From: Caldilineaceae bacterium
GTDB taxonomy: Bacteria > Chloroflexota > Anaerolineae > Caldilineales > Caldilineaceae
Direction: 5' to 3'
Assembly: GCA_020634755.1 (NCBI GenBank)
Contig: JACKBC010000001.1
Location: forward strand, 1-64,000
Length of the DNA stretch: 64,000 nt
The notes beneath the pieces are model-generated. The model worked only from the letters and a program-made list of their open reading frames with translations. It made no database searches and was not told the origin of the DNA. Positions 1 to 7,911 of the stretch are shown one piece after another (the first letter of the stretch is position 1; each line of letters starts with the position of its first letter). Both the position numbers and the translations under genes were made by a program.

Positions 1-1401
1 AGCGGCGCCAAAATCAACACCACCGAGGATCGCGCCGTGCTGCATATCGCGCTGCGCAATCGCAGCAACCGCCCCATTCTGGTCGATGGCCAGGACGTCA
101 TGCCAGAGGTCAATGCGGTGCTGGCCCGAATGCGGCGCTTTAGCGAAGCCGTCCGCTCCGGTGCGTGGACTGGCTACAGCGGCCAGCCCATAACTGATAT
201 TGTCAACATCGGCATTGGCGGTTCGGACTTGGGCCCCAAAATGGTAACCCAGGCGCTGGCGCACTATGCCCAGCCGGGGCTACACGTTCACTTTGTCTCT
301 AACGTGGATGGCACAGATATTGCCGAAACGCTCAAACTGGTCCGCCCCGAAACGACGCTCTTTTTGGTGGCGTCCAAAACGTTTACCACGCAGGAGACCA
401 TGACCAATGCGCACACGGCGCGGGCCTGGTTTTTGCAGGCCGCCAGTGATGAAAAAGCCGTGGCCAAACACTTTGCGGCGCTCTCGACCAATGCCCAAGG
501 CGTGGCCGACTTTGGCATCGATACGGCAAACATGTTTGAGTTTTGGGACTGGGTGGGGGGCCGCTATTCGCTCTGGTCGGCCATTGGTCTGTCGATTGCG
601 CTTTACATTGGCATGGACAACTTTGAGGCGCTGCTGGGCGGGGCGCATAAAGTGGATGAATATTTCCGCAGCGCGCCGCTGGCCGAAAATATTCCGGTGA
701 TTATGGGGCTGCTGGGCATCTGGTACAACAACTTTTGGGATGCACAAAGTCATGCCATTCTGCCCTATGACCAATATCTAGTTTACTTTGCCGATTACTT
801 CCAGCAGGGCGATATGGAGAGCAACGGCAAGCATGTGGACAAAAGCGGCGCCGGCGTCGATTATAGCACCGGCCCCATAATCTGGGGCCAGCCTGGCACC
901 AATGGCCAGCACGCCTTCTATCAGCTCATCCACCAGGGAACCAAGCTCATCCCGTGTGATTTTCTGGCCCCGGCGCAGAGCCTCAACCCTCTGGGCCAGC
1001 ATCACCCGATTCTGCTCTCCAACTTCTTTGCGCAAACCGAGGCGCTGATGAAGGGAAGAACGCCCGAGGAAGCGCGCGCCGAGTTGATGAGCGAAGGCGT
1101 AAGCGGCGATCAGTTGGCGCTGCTGACGGCGGCCAAAACGTTTGAGGGCAACAAGCCGACCAACTCATTCCTCTTTCAAAAGCTGACGCCGGAAACGCTG
1201 GGCAGCTTAATCGCGCTCTATGAACACAAGATATTCACCCAGGGCGCCATTTGGAACATTAACTCGTTTGACCAGATGGGGGTCGAACTGGGCAAGCAGT
1301 TGGCCAAAGCCATCCTGCCCGAATTGAAGGGGAATGCCGAAGTAGAAACGCACGATTCATCTACGAATGGGTTGATCAACTATTACAAAAAGATAAGATA
1401 A
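1..1401 (+). CDS. pgi: Glucose-6-phosphate isomerase, 5' end outside the window
   Basis: Interconverts glucose 6-phosphate and fructose 6-phosphate in the cytoplasm (glycolysis and gluconeogenesis). The frame is already open at base 1 and reads INTTEDRAV, a family motif, so the GTG at 37 is an internal valine and not the start. About 466 residues are visible; the family is usually near 550, so roughly 80-90 N-terminal residues lie upstream. Visible signatures are GIGGSDLGPKM (phosphosugar binding), DWVGGRYSLWSAIG (signature 1), MESNGK with the catalytic Glu, GTNGQHAF with the active-site His, and SFDQMGVELGK (signature 2, catalytic Lys). The gene ends in GATAAGATAA-type sequence with no clear terminator. 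Identity is very secure. Confidence 0.97.
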   Translation, partial: SGAKINTTEDRAVLHIALRNRSNRPILVDGQDVMPEVNAVLARMRRFSEAVRSGAWTGYSGQPITDIVNIGIGGSDLGPKMVTQALAHYAQPGLHVHFVSNVDGTDIAETLKLVRPETTLFLVASKTFTTQETMTNAHTARAWFLQAASDEKAVAKHFAALSTNAQGVADFGIDTANMFEFWDWVGGRYSLWSAIGLSIALYIGMDNFEALLGGAHKVDEYFRSAPLAENIPVIMGLLGIWYNNFWDAQSHAILPYDQYLVYFADYFQQGDMESNGKHVDKSGAGVDYSTGPIIWGQPGTNGQHAFYQLIHQGTKLIPCDFLAPAQSLNPLGQHHPILLSNFFAQTEALMKGRTPEEARAELMSEGVSGDQLALLTAAKTFEGNKPTNSFLFQKLTPETLGSLIALYEHKIFTQGAIWNINSFDQMGVELGKQLAKAILPELKGNAEVETHDSSTNGLINYYKKIR

Positions 1402-1450
1402 GCTGTAAGCGAACTTGCTCTGGCTACAGCCCACCGTATAAAATTGCGGC

Positions 1451-1576
1451 ATGGACGTTGCCTACCAACTTCAAAACATTACATTTGAATGGGATGAAAA
1501 TAAGGCCCAAAGTAATAGTCAAAAACATGACATCAACTCAATACTCCGTGAAATTCGGGCGGAAACAGTTAGGTAA
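1451..1576 (+). pseudogene. Remnant of a BrnT-type toxin gene
   Basis: A 41-codon reading frame begins MDVAYQLQNITFEWDENKAQ and continues SNSQKHD. The stretch FEWDENKAQSN..KH matches the N-terminal hallmark of BrnT RNase toxins (usually FEWDxxKAxxNxxKHGVSF). After KH the reading departs from the family and stops at 1576, while intact BrnT is about 90-100 residues. No BrnA-like antitoxin follows, since the next gene is a DUF983 protein. I read this as a decayed or recombined toxin fragment. A functional short peptide cannot be excluded. Confidence 0.5.
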
Positions 1577-1591
1577 GGTGTAACTTTCGTC

Positions 1592-1933
1592 ATGCAACAG
1601 ATCTCTGCTCCCGCCGCTATGGCGCGCTCGCTATGCCCCAAGTGCCGAGAAGGGGCCGTTTTTAGCAGCTTTCTCAAAATGAATAAAACTTGCCCCGTCT
1701 GCGGCACCCAGTTTGAACGCGAACATGGTTACTTCCTCATGGCCATCTTTATTGGCTACTTGCTCAACGCATTTGTCTTTGCACCTTTTGTGCTCTATTT
1801 TTACTTTAACGACCGCCTGGGGCAAGCGGTCATTCCGCTGATGATCGCCATCATCATCTGCATCCCCATTACCTTTCGCTATTCACGCATGGTTTGGCTC
1901 TATTTGGATCAGGCGCTGGATCCGCGGCAATAA
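1592..1933 (+). CDS. DUF983 family small membrane protein
   Basis: 113 residues. The N-terminal part holds two CxxC pairs (LCPKCREG at about 14-21 and TCPVCGTQF at about 34-42), forming a probable zinc ribbon with the LCPKCREGAVF opening typical of DUF983. Two membrane helices follow, at about 51-70 and 78-98. The family is common in Proteobacteria, Bacteroidetes and Chloroflexi and has no established biochemical function. The ATG at 1592 is chosen; a weak AGGTG lies 11 bases upstream. The alternative Met at 1619 would still keep both CxxC pairs. It stands alone between the toxin remnant and a convergent glycosidase gene. Confidence 0.85.
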   Translation: MQQISAPAAMARSLCPKCREGAVFSSFLKMNKTCPVCGTQFEREHGYFLMAIFIGYLLNAFVFAPFVLYFYFNDRLGQAVIPLMIAIIICIPITFRYSRMVWLYLDQALDPRQ

Positions 1934-2163
1934 AGCAAATGAAGACGTAAATCATCGCCATCCCGTGCGTTGCGCTAACCACGCCCGCGCCACCTCACCC
2001 AGCGCGGCCTGAAATGCACGCAGCGTAGGCAACCCTGGCGGTGGCGCCTGTACGGCGCGATGCGTGAAGCGCCTTGCGCTGGTGGTGGTTGCGAAATGGT
2101 TTTCTCGCGTGGCTGGCAGATGGTTGGTTTGTGTAAAAAAGGGCGCGTACGCAGATTTCTGTG

Positions 2164-2194
2164 CATGACCGGCATCTCTGCGATGCCGGTCATG
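2164..2194 (-). terminator. Perfect 12-bp hairpin behind the GH39 gene
   Basis: CATGACCGGCAT at 2164-2175 pairs perfectly with ATGCCGGTCATG at 2183-2194 across a 7-base loop. It lies 9 bases past the GH39 stop on the minus strand. There is no long U tract, so it may act as an RNA-stabilising hairpin rather than a classic terminator. Confidence 0.55.
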
Positions 2195-2203
2195 GTGAAT
2201 TTA

Positions 2204-3817
2204 CTATGCAGGCGTAAATTGGAGTAAACAGACGCTGTGGACCGGCAGCGTCACTTTTACTTCACATTCGCCGTTGACGCTCTGCACGGTGGATAGACGC
2301 TCGGTTTTCAACTTGCCCGCCCGCTTGAGCTCTTGCAGTTGTACTTCGGTGGGGCTCTGCGGCTGCCCCATTTGCAGCCAGGCCGAATAGGCGTTACTGT
2401 GGCCCTCAGCCACCAGCGAGTAGGCCACGCCATAGCTTTGGTCCACTGGTAAACTCGTCAGCCGCACGCTGACTTCGGTGGTTCCCTTTACATCCCAATC
2501 GTCGTGGTGACTGCTCAGGAAAACCTGGATGGCTTCGCTCTCATTGATGGCGGCAATACCGGCAATATCGGGCGGCACATCTTCGCTATCGCCGCCCCCT
2601 TGCGCCAGCGGGTCGCGCGCGGCGTCGCTCTCAAGCTGCAAACGCGCGCCGCCCAGCTTGGCCAACATGCGGAAGACGTTGAGCACCGCTTTGTCGATGC
2701 CATTGGTGCTGAGCGTGCGAAAGCCCTCAAAATAGTCGCGCCCCTCAAACTCAAAGGCCCAGGTTAACATGCCATCAATGCGCAGATTGTTGGTGGCCCG
2801 CAGATCAATAAGCTTGTTAACCGTACAGGCTACGTATGAGGCATAATATTCGCTATTGCGGTAGAAGAGGTTGGCATTATCGCGAACGGTGCCGGCGGCC
2901 CAACCATCCGGATCGCACTCGGTGATCATCACTTCGCGCCCGGCAAATTCGGGAAAGTCGGCGGCCACGTTGAGGCTCACCGCCACGTTGCCCACCACGG
3001 TGTGCATGGTCGGCGTCTGCTTGACCGCTTCGGCGTTGGCGCGATAGCCGCCTCCTTTGGCGTGAAAGCTGATATAGTCGAGCCGCGTGCCGCGCTGGCC
3101 AGTGACGGCGTTTGTACCGCGGGCACAATGTTCTAAGAAATCGCGCAGAAAGCCGTACGATTCGGGACGGCTCATGCCGCTGGTGGTGCTTGGTCCACCC
3201 ACTTTGGCTAACGGAATGGCCGCAGTCAGCCCAGCCACCGTGTAGTCATACAGGCGGCAATATTCAGCCGTACTGCCCGCCCAATAGAAGATGTCTGGCT
3301 CGTTCCACAGCTCCCAATACCACTTACTCACTTCACCCAGGCCGTAGCGCGCCACACAGTGCTTGCCCAGCGCGTGCATCAGCTCCATCCAGCGGCCATA
3401 ATCCTTGGGCGGAAAGCGCCAGCCGCCGTGCCGTGGGTCGCTATACGGCGTACCTACCGGCGCCGTGGTCAACGCTTCTGGCATAAAGCCGATCTCCACA
3501 AACGGAATGCAGCCCACTTCCATATAGGTGTCGAGGATGCGATCGATGAGCGTCCAGTCGTAAACCGGCTCGCCATGCTCGTCCTCGGTATAGACATTGG
3601 TGGAGCCCCACTTGAGGCTGGGCGCGCCGTCGCCCGTACACAGGATAAAGTGGCAGCGGATGTAATAGGGCGCGTCGGACATGCGCCCCAACTTGGCCAA
3701 CAGCTCGCGGCCATCGTGCATGTAGGTGTAATTGGGCTCGTCATAGCCCACATAGCGCCAGATGCGGCGCAACGGCGTGCGTCGATCGGCGTGGATGGTG
3801 ATTTGCGCTTGTGACAT
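2204..3817 (-). CDS. Glycoside hydrolase family 39 (beta-xylosidase / alpha-L-iduronidase type)
   Basis: 537 residues forming a retaining TIM-barrel glycosidase. The acid/base region WELWNEPDIFYW places the Glu at residue 173, and the nucleophile region MITECDPDG places it at residue 300; both fit clan GH-A family 39. GH39 contains beta-xylosidases and alpha-L-iduronidases, which cannot be separated by eye. No signal peptide is visible (MSQAQITIHADRRTPLRRIW), so a cytoplasmic enzyme acting on imported oligosaccharides is likely. A C-terminal beta domain follows the barrel from about residue 400. The start is ATG with AGGA about 10 bases upstream. A nearby formylglycine-generating enzyme and heparinase-type lyase suggest acidic or sulfated glycan breakdown (inference). 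Confidence 0.9.
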   Translation of the reverse strand: MSQAQITIHADRRTPLRRIWRYVGYDEPNYTYMHDGRELLAKLGRMSDAPYYIRCHFILCTGDGAPSLKWGSTNVYTEDEHGEPVYDWTLIDRILDTYMEVGCIPFVEIGFMPEALTTAPVGTPYSDPRHGGWRFPPKDYGRWMELMHALGKHCVARYGLGEVSKWYWELWNEPDIFYWAGSTAEYCRLYDYTVAGLTAAIPLAKVGGPSTTSGMSRPESYGFLRDFLEHCARGTNAVTGQRGTRLDYISFHAKGGGYRANAEAVKQTPTMHTVVGNVAVSLNVAADFPEFAGREVMITECDPDGWAAGTVRDNANLFYRNSEYYASYVACTVNKLIDLRATNNLRIDGMLTWAFEFEGRDYFEGFRTLSTNGIDKAVLNVFRMLAKLGGARLQLESDAARDPLAQGGGDSEDVPPDIAGIAAINESEAIQVFLSSHHDDWDVKGTTEVSVRLTSLPVDQSYGVAYSLVAEGHSNAYSAWLQMGQPQSPTEVQLQELKRAGKLKTERLSTVQSVNGECEVKVTLPVHSVCLLQFTPA

Positions 3818-3925
3818 GGTGTATTAGTCCTGATTGATTGTGTGTAATTAGGCCATCTTTATTGAGCCGCCCACGCGGTTATGCTAAAATCATGGTAATA
3901 TCAACGTAGCTATATCGGTGTTGCC

Positions 3926-3964
3926 AGAGCCTGTCGAAGGCAACCCTGGGCTTCGACAGGCTCT
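3926..3964. repeat. REP-like palindrome, copy A1
   Basis: AGAGCCTGTCGAAG (3926-3939) and CTTCGACAGGCTCT (3951-3964) are perfect 14-bp arms around an 11-base loop. It is preceded by ATCGGTGTTGCC, close to the ATCTAGGTGTTGCC before copy A4. It lies between divergent genes, upstream of the MutS-like gene. Confidence 0.8.
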
Positions 3965-4015
3965 GCCTTCAAGGCTTCTATAGCTACAATCGTTTTTGTA
4001 CAATGTCGAACTCAG

Positions 4016-4021
4016 TATAAT
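4016..4021 (+). promoter_or_regulatory. -10 box for the MutS-like gene
   Basis: A consensus TATAAT lies 28 bases before the GTG start at 4050. No good -35 is seen at 16-18 bases, so the assignment rests on the -10 alone. Confidence 0.35.
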
Positions 4022-4049
4022 ACCGCGAACCGCATAAGAAAAGATTGAC

Positions 4050-5978
4050 GTGCATAGCCGAAAAGAGCAGCGCCGGCGCGCGTTACAGCGCCACATTTTG
4101 CATATTGAATCGAACCTGAATCGCCTGCAACAGCAGAGCGTGCGCTGGTCTTGGGCGCGCGGGGTAAGCTTTTTGGCCGCCATCGTACTCAGCAGTGTGG
4201 CGCTTTTCAGCGTGGGGGCCTGGCTGTTTTGGCTCTGTTTATTCAGCTTGGGTGCGCTCTTTATTGGCTGCATTATTGTGCATGGCCGCTATGAGCAGAG
4301 CATTGTGCGCCACACGCTGTGGCGGCAGATCCAACAAGAGCAGATGGCCCGCATGCAGCTGGACTGGTCCGCCATCCCGCCGGCAACTTACGCCGCACCC
4401 GACTATACCCACCCATTTGAGGCAGATCTGGATCTGGTGGGGGAACGCTCGCTGCATCGGCTCATGGATGTGGCGGCCACGGCAGAAGGATGCGCCAAGC
4501 TGCGCGGCTGGCTCAACAACGTCGAGCCCGATCGAGCTGCCATTTTACAGCGCCAGCAGCTTGTGCGGGAATGGTTGCCGCTGGCGCGCTTGCGCACCAA
4601 ACTGATGCTGCATGGCCGGCTGGCTGCCGCCGCTGTCGCCCGCCAAAGCGGCGGCGGTGCTCCGCTGGAATCCGCACCGCAAACGCCGCCCAAATGGCAG
4701 ACCACCCAATTGCTCTCCTGGTTTACGCAAGAAGCCGCCGATGGTGCAGCGCTGTATCGATGGCTGCTCCTTCTGGGCACGCTGGCCGGCGTCAACGCGC
4801 TGCTCTTTCTGTTCTCTTGGTGGACGAGCGCACCCGCTTTCTGGCTCTATACATTTGGCGTTTACGTGCTGCTTTCGCTTTATGCAGGCGCCAGAGCGGC
4901 CAGCAGCGGCGGTGAAAAAGATCTTTTTCGCCAAGCCGCCCAGCTTCAGGAGATGCTGACTCGGCTCACCGATGTATTCCAACAAATCGAAACATTTTCA
5001 TTCCACAGCAAACCTCATCTGGCCGCGCTCTGTGAGCCCATTACCCAGGCTGCGCAGCGCCCGTCCCGCTATCTGCGCCAGCTCGCTTGGATCACCAGCG
5101 CCACCGCCGTGCGCGGCAACCCGTTTATTGGGCTGGCGCTCAACGCCCTTGTCCCGTGGGATATTTATTTTGCCTGGCGCTTGCTCCAGTGCAAAACCGG
5201 CATGGGGCATCACATGCCGCGCTGGCTGGCCGTGTGGCATGAGTTGGAGGCGCTCAACGGGCTGGCCAACTTGGGCTATCTCAACCCGCATTACGCCTTC
5301 CCCACGCTGGCAGAGACGCCCCTTGCCGCCGCTATACCGCTGCTCCAGGTGCAGCAGATGGCCCACCCATTGCTGCCGGATGTGGACGCCACAGTGCCCA
5401 AGGTGCGCAACGATTTCGCCTTTGACCACTTAGGCAAGCTCGTGATCATTACCGGTTCTAACATGGCGGGCAAGAGCACGTTCCTCAAGGCGCTGGGCGT
5501 GAATTTGGCGCTGACCTTTGCCGGCGGCCCGGTCGATGCGACGGCCCTGCATACAATTCCGCTGCGTATTTTCACCTGCATCAAAGTGAGCGATTCGGTG
5601 ACCAACGGCATTTCCTATTTTTACGCCGAAGTACAGCGGCTCAAAGCGCTGTTGGATGCACTGCAAGCGCCGCATGCGCTGCCCCTCTTTTTTGCCATTG
5701 ATGAAATTTTCCGCGGCACCAACAACCGCGAGCGTCTCCAGGGCAGCCAAGCCTATGCACGCGCGCTCACCAATCAAAACGGCATTGGCTTTATCTCCAC
5801 CCACGATCTAGAGCTGGTGAAGCTGGCCGCTGACAACCCGCTAATTGCTAACGTACACTTCCGCGATGACGTGGATGGCGAGCGCATGATCTTCGACTAT
5901 CGTCTGCACGCCGGCCCCAGCCCCACCACCAACGCGCTTAAAATCATGCAGGCGGCCGGGTTGCCTATTTCCCATTGA
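4050..5978 (+). CDS. Membrane-anchored MutS-family ATPase
   Basis: 642 residues. The C-terminal half is a MutS core ATPase: Walker A TGSNMAGKST at 468-477, and the Walker B region LFFAIDEIFRGTNNRER around 547-560, followed by the STHD switch. The mismatch-recognition and connector domains of MutS1 are missing. Instead there are hydrophobic helices near 38-77 and again near 235-280, with a lever/core-like region between and after. This architecture is a recognised but uncharacterised group of MutS-related proteins, distinct from MutS1 and from MutS2 with its Smr domain. A role in mismatch repair should not be assumed. The start is GTG, because no in-frame ATG lies upstream near the -10 box. 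Confidence 0.85.
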   Translation: MHSRKEQRRRALQRHILHIESNLNRLQQQSVRWSWARGVSFLAAIVLSSVALFSVGAWLFWLCLFSLGALFIGCIIVHGRYEQSIVRHTLWRQIQQEQMARMQLDWSAIPPATYAAPDYTHPFEADLDLVGERSLHRLMDVAATAEGCAKLRGWLNNVEPDRAAILQRQQLVREWLPLARLRTKLMLHGRLAAAAVARQSGGGAPLESAPQTPPKWQTTQLLSWFTQEAADGAALYRWLLLLGTLAGVNALLFLFSWWTSAPAFWLYTFGVYVLLSLYAGARAASSGGEKDLFRQAAQLQEMLTRLTDVFQQIETFSFHSKPHLAALCEPITQAAQRPSRYLRQLAWITSATAVRGNPFIGLALNALVPWDIYFAWRLLQCKTGMGHHMPRWLAVWHELEALNGLANLGYLNPHYAFPTLAETPLAAAIPLLQVQQMAHPLLPDVDATVPKVRNDFAFDHLGKLVIITGSNMAGKSTFLKALGVNLALTFAGGPVDATALHTIPLRIFTCIKVSDSVTNGISYFYAEVQRLKALLDALQAPHALPLFFAIDEIFRGTNNRERLQGSQAYARALTNQNGIGFISTHDLELVKLAADNPLIANVHFRDDVDGERMIFDYRLHAGPSPTTNALKIMQAAGLPISH

Positions 5979-6051
5979 GTCGAAAAAATATCAGATAAAT
6001 GTCAGCGCAGTTTCCTTCCAGCGCCAGCGGCATCCGCTATGATCAGCGGTT

Positions 6052-6642
6052 ATGAAGGAACTACTTTTTCCACATCAAATTCTGATTAATCTGGTTAATG
6101 GGCTGCACTGGTTCGAACGCCCCCATGAGCGCTATTTTCAGCAGGTGGCCACCCATACCAATGGCGAGTTTTTGCAGGCGCCCGACGTTGTGGACACATG
6201 CTATCGCGAGCGACGCGCCGTAATTGTGTATAAACGCATTGAGCGCGGGCAATACAAGGTGATTGAGCAGCTAAAATTCTCCATTTGGCTGCACACAATA
6301 CCCAACTTTGCCTTTGCCCTCTATCGCTGGCCCACCAAAGAGCTCACATCGCCGGCTTCCCTCTCCGTCCGCTTTCACGCCACATACAACTGTTTTGGCA
6401 AACCGGCCGAACCGATGGCAGATTTTTTTGCCAATCCCACGTATCAGGCACAGCTTGTCGCATTGCCGGCGGTGGGACCCATGCGCATTATCTTGGATGG
6501 CAAAGAATTGACGCTATACAAACGGTACGAACGGGGAGACAATGTGGAGAGCGCGCTGATCTATCTCAACTGCCTTAGCGATCTGGCCGATGCGCTGGAA
6601 GAAGCCGATGCGCTGGAAGAAGATGACAAGGTGATGGGGTGA
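6052..6642 (+). CDS. Unknown 196-residue protein
   Basis: The protein is not recognised. It has no signal peptide or membrane segment and is a mixed alpha/beta soluble protein with many aromatic residues. The C-terminus carries a short internal repeat (DALEEADALEED at about 180-191), making an acidic tail. Its last codons (AAG GTG ATG GGG TGA) form the left arm of a perfect 17-bp inverted repeat, so the 3' end of the gene and its putative terminator are one structure. It lies 73 bases after the MutS-like gene on the same strand and could be cotranscribed. No strong ribosome-binding site precedes the ATG. Confidence 0.7.
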   Translation: MKELLFPHQILINLVNGLHWFERPHERYFQQVATHTNGEFLQAPDVVDTCYRERRAVIVYKRIERGQYKVIEQLKFSIWLHTIPNFAFALYRWPTKELTSPASLSVRFHATYNCFGKPAEPMADFFANPTYQAQLVALPAVGPMRIILDGKELTLYKRYERGDNVESALIYLNCLSDLADALEEADALEEDDKVMG

Positions 6643-6672
6643 CTTCGACAGGCTCAGTCACCCCATCACCTT
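6628..6672. terminator. 17-bp perfect inverted repeat between convergent genes
   Basis: AAGGTGATGGGGTGACT (6628-6644) pairs with AGTCACCCCATCACCTT (6656-6672). The loop TCGACAGGCTC is half of the REP-like sequence of copy A1. It serves the gene ending at 6642 and the convergent gene ending at 6686. Confidence 0.65.
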
Positions 6673-6685
6673 GCCCCTTGCGGAA

Positions 6686-7684
6686 TTACACGCGCACAAT
6701 GCAGCGAAAGCCCAAGTGGCACGTAGAGCTGTCAATCATCTCGCCGGTGCGGGCTGCGGGGCGATAGCGTAGGCAGTAATTTGGCGCACACAGATGGGAG
6801 CCACCTTTGGTCACTTTGCGCGGAATGGTAATGTGGGGCTGGGCCGGGTCATAGCTCAATTCCAGCTTGCCGCCACGCGGATTCTCCGGTACGCAGCAGG
6901 GGCTGGGGGGCGCTTCATGTTGCGCGCTATACCAATCCTGCGTCCATTCCCACACGTTGCCCGCCATGTCGAACAAGCCATACCCATTGGGCGGAAATGA
7001 GCCAACGGGCGATGTGCCTTCGTAGCCATCCTCTTTAAAATTTTGCCACGGAAATTCGCCCTGCCACGTATTGGCCATCATCTGGCCTTTGGGCGTAAAT
7101 TCATCGCCCCACACATAGACCGCGCCATCCAGCCCGCCGCGGGCCGCAAATTCCCATTCAGCTTCGGTGGGCAGCTCTTTGCCCGCCCACTGGGCATATG
7201 CTTGCACATCCTCAAAGGCCACATGCACCACTGGATACTTATCTAGCTTACGGATGTGGCTGCCCGGTCCCTGCGGATGTCGCCACTGCGCGCCCGGCAC
7301 AAAGGCCCACCACTGTCGCCAATCACCCGGATGCCAAAGCGGCACGCGGCCTTTGGGCCTCTGGAAAACCAGCGAACCGGGCACCAACATATCGGGTGGC
7401 GCTTCAGGATACATGGCCGGGTCAGGCGGGCGTTCGGCATAGGTCACATATCCCGTCTCTTTGACAAAACGGGCAAAGTCGCGATTGGTCACATGGAAGC
7501 GGTCCATCCAAAAGCCCTGCACGGTGACTCGGTGCGCCGGGCCTTCCTCGGGATAAAAGTCGTTGGACCCCATCCAAAACGTGCCGCCGGGAACCCAGAC
7601 CATGTGGGGGTAGGGCGCCGGGCCGGGACCTTCGGGCAGGGTTTGGGCAGCATGGCGGGCAGTACGTGCGGCTCGACGAGCCAT
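6686..7684 (-). CDS. Formylglycine-generating enzyme (sulfatase-modifying factor family)
   Basis: 332 residues. FGE oxidises the Cys of the CxPxR motif of type I sulfatases to formylglycine. The fold opening MVWVPGGTFWMGSND (about 28-42) is present, as are AGKELPTEAEWEFAARGG and FDMAGNVWEWTQDW in the middle. The ending SHLCAPNYCLRYRPAAR puts two cysteines at 299 and 304. The five-residue spacing equals that of the copper-binding active-site pair of bacterial FGE (Cys272/Cys277 in Streptomyces), which many FGE-like paralogues lack, so enzymatic activity is plausible. The start has AAGGAG 9-10 bases upstream. No sulfatase gene is in this window, so its client must be elsewhere. Confidence 0.9.
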   Translation of the reverse strand: MARRAARTARHAAQTLPEGPGPAPYPHMVWVPGGTFWMGSNDFYPEEGPAHRVTVQGFWMDRFHVTNRDFARFVKETGYVTYAERPPDPAMYPEAPPDMLVPGSLVFQRPKGRVPLWHPGDWRQWWAFVPGAQWRHPQGPGSHIRKLDKYPVVHVAFEDVQAYAQWAGKELPTEAEWEFAARGGLDGAVYVWGDEFTPKGQMMANTWQGEFPWQNFKEDGYEGTSPVGSFPPNGYGLFDMAGNVWEWTQDWYSAQHEAPPSPCCVPENPRGGKLELSYDPAQPHITIPRKVTKGGSHLCAPNYCLRYRPAARTGEMIDSSTCHLGFRCIVRV

Positions 7685-7911
7685 TGCAGATTTCTCCTTC
7701 TAAGCTGGCGTACGTTCTTTCGTTTGATGATGACTCTATGCGCTACACAACCGCCATCATTCAAGTGTTAAAGATAATAGCAACTCTATCACAATCTGGC
7801 CCGAATTTGAAATGTGGGCCCAATACGGCTAAAGCAATGGGGCTTGCAAAATGTTGAGAGCCATTTTCACCGCCCCCGGCAGCGGCTGATGTAGAGGCAA
7901 AACTTCTGATT

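Noticed and set aside
6100..6120. GGTTCGAACG, resembling a tRNA T-loop
   Set aside because: No acceptor or anticodon stem can be built around it and it lies inside a coding frame.
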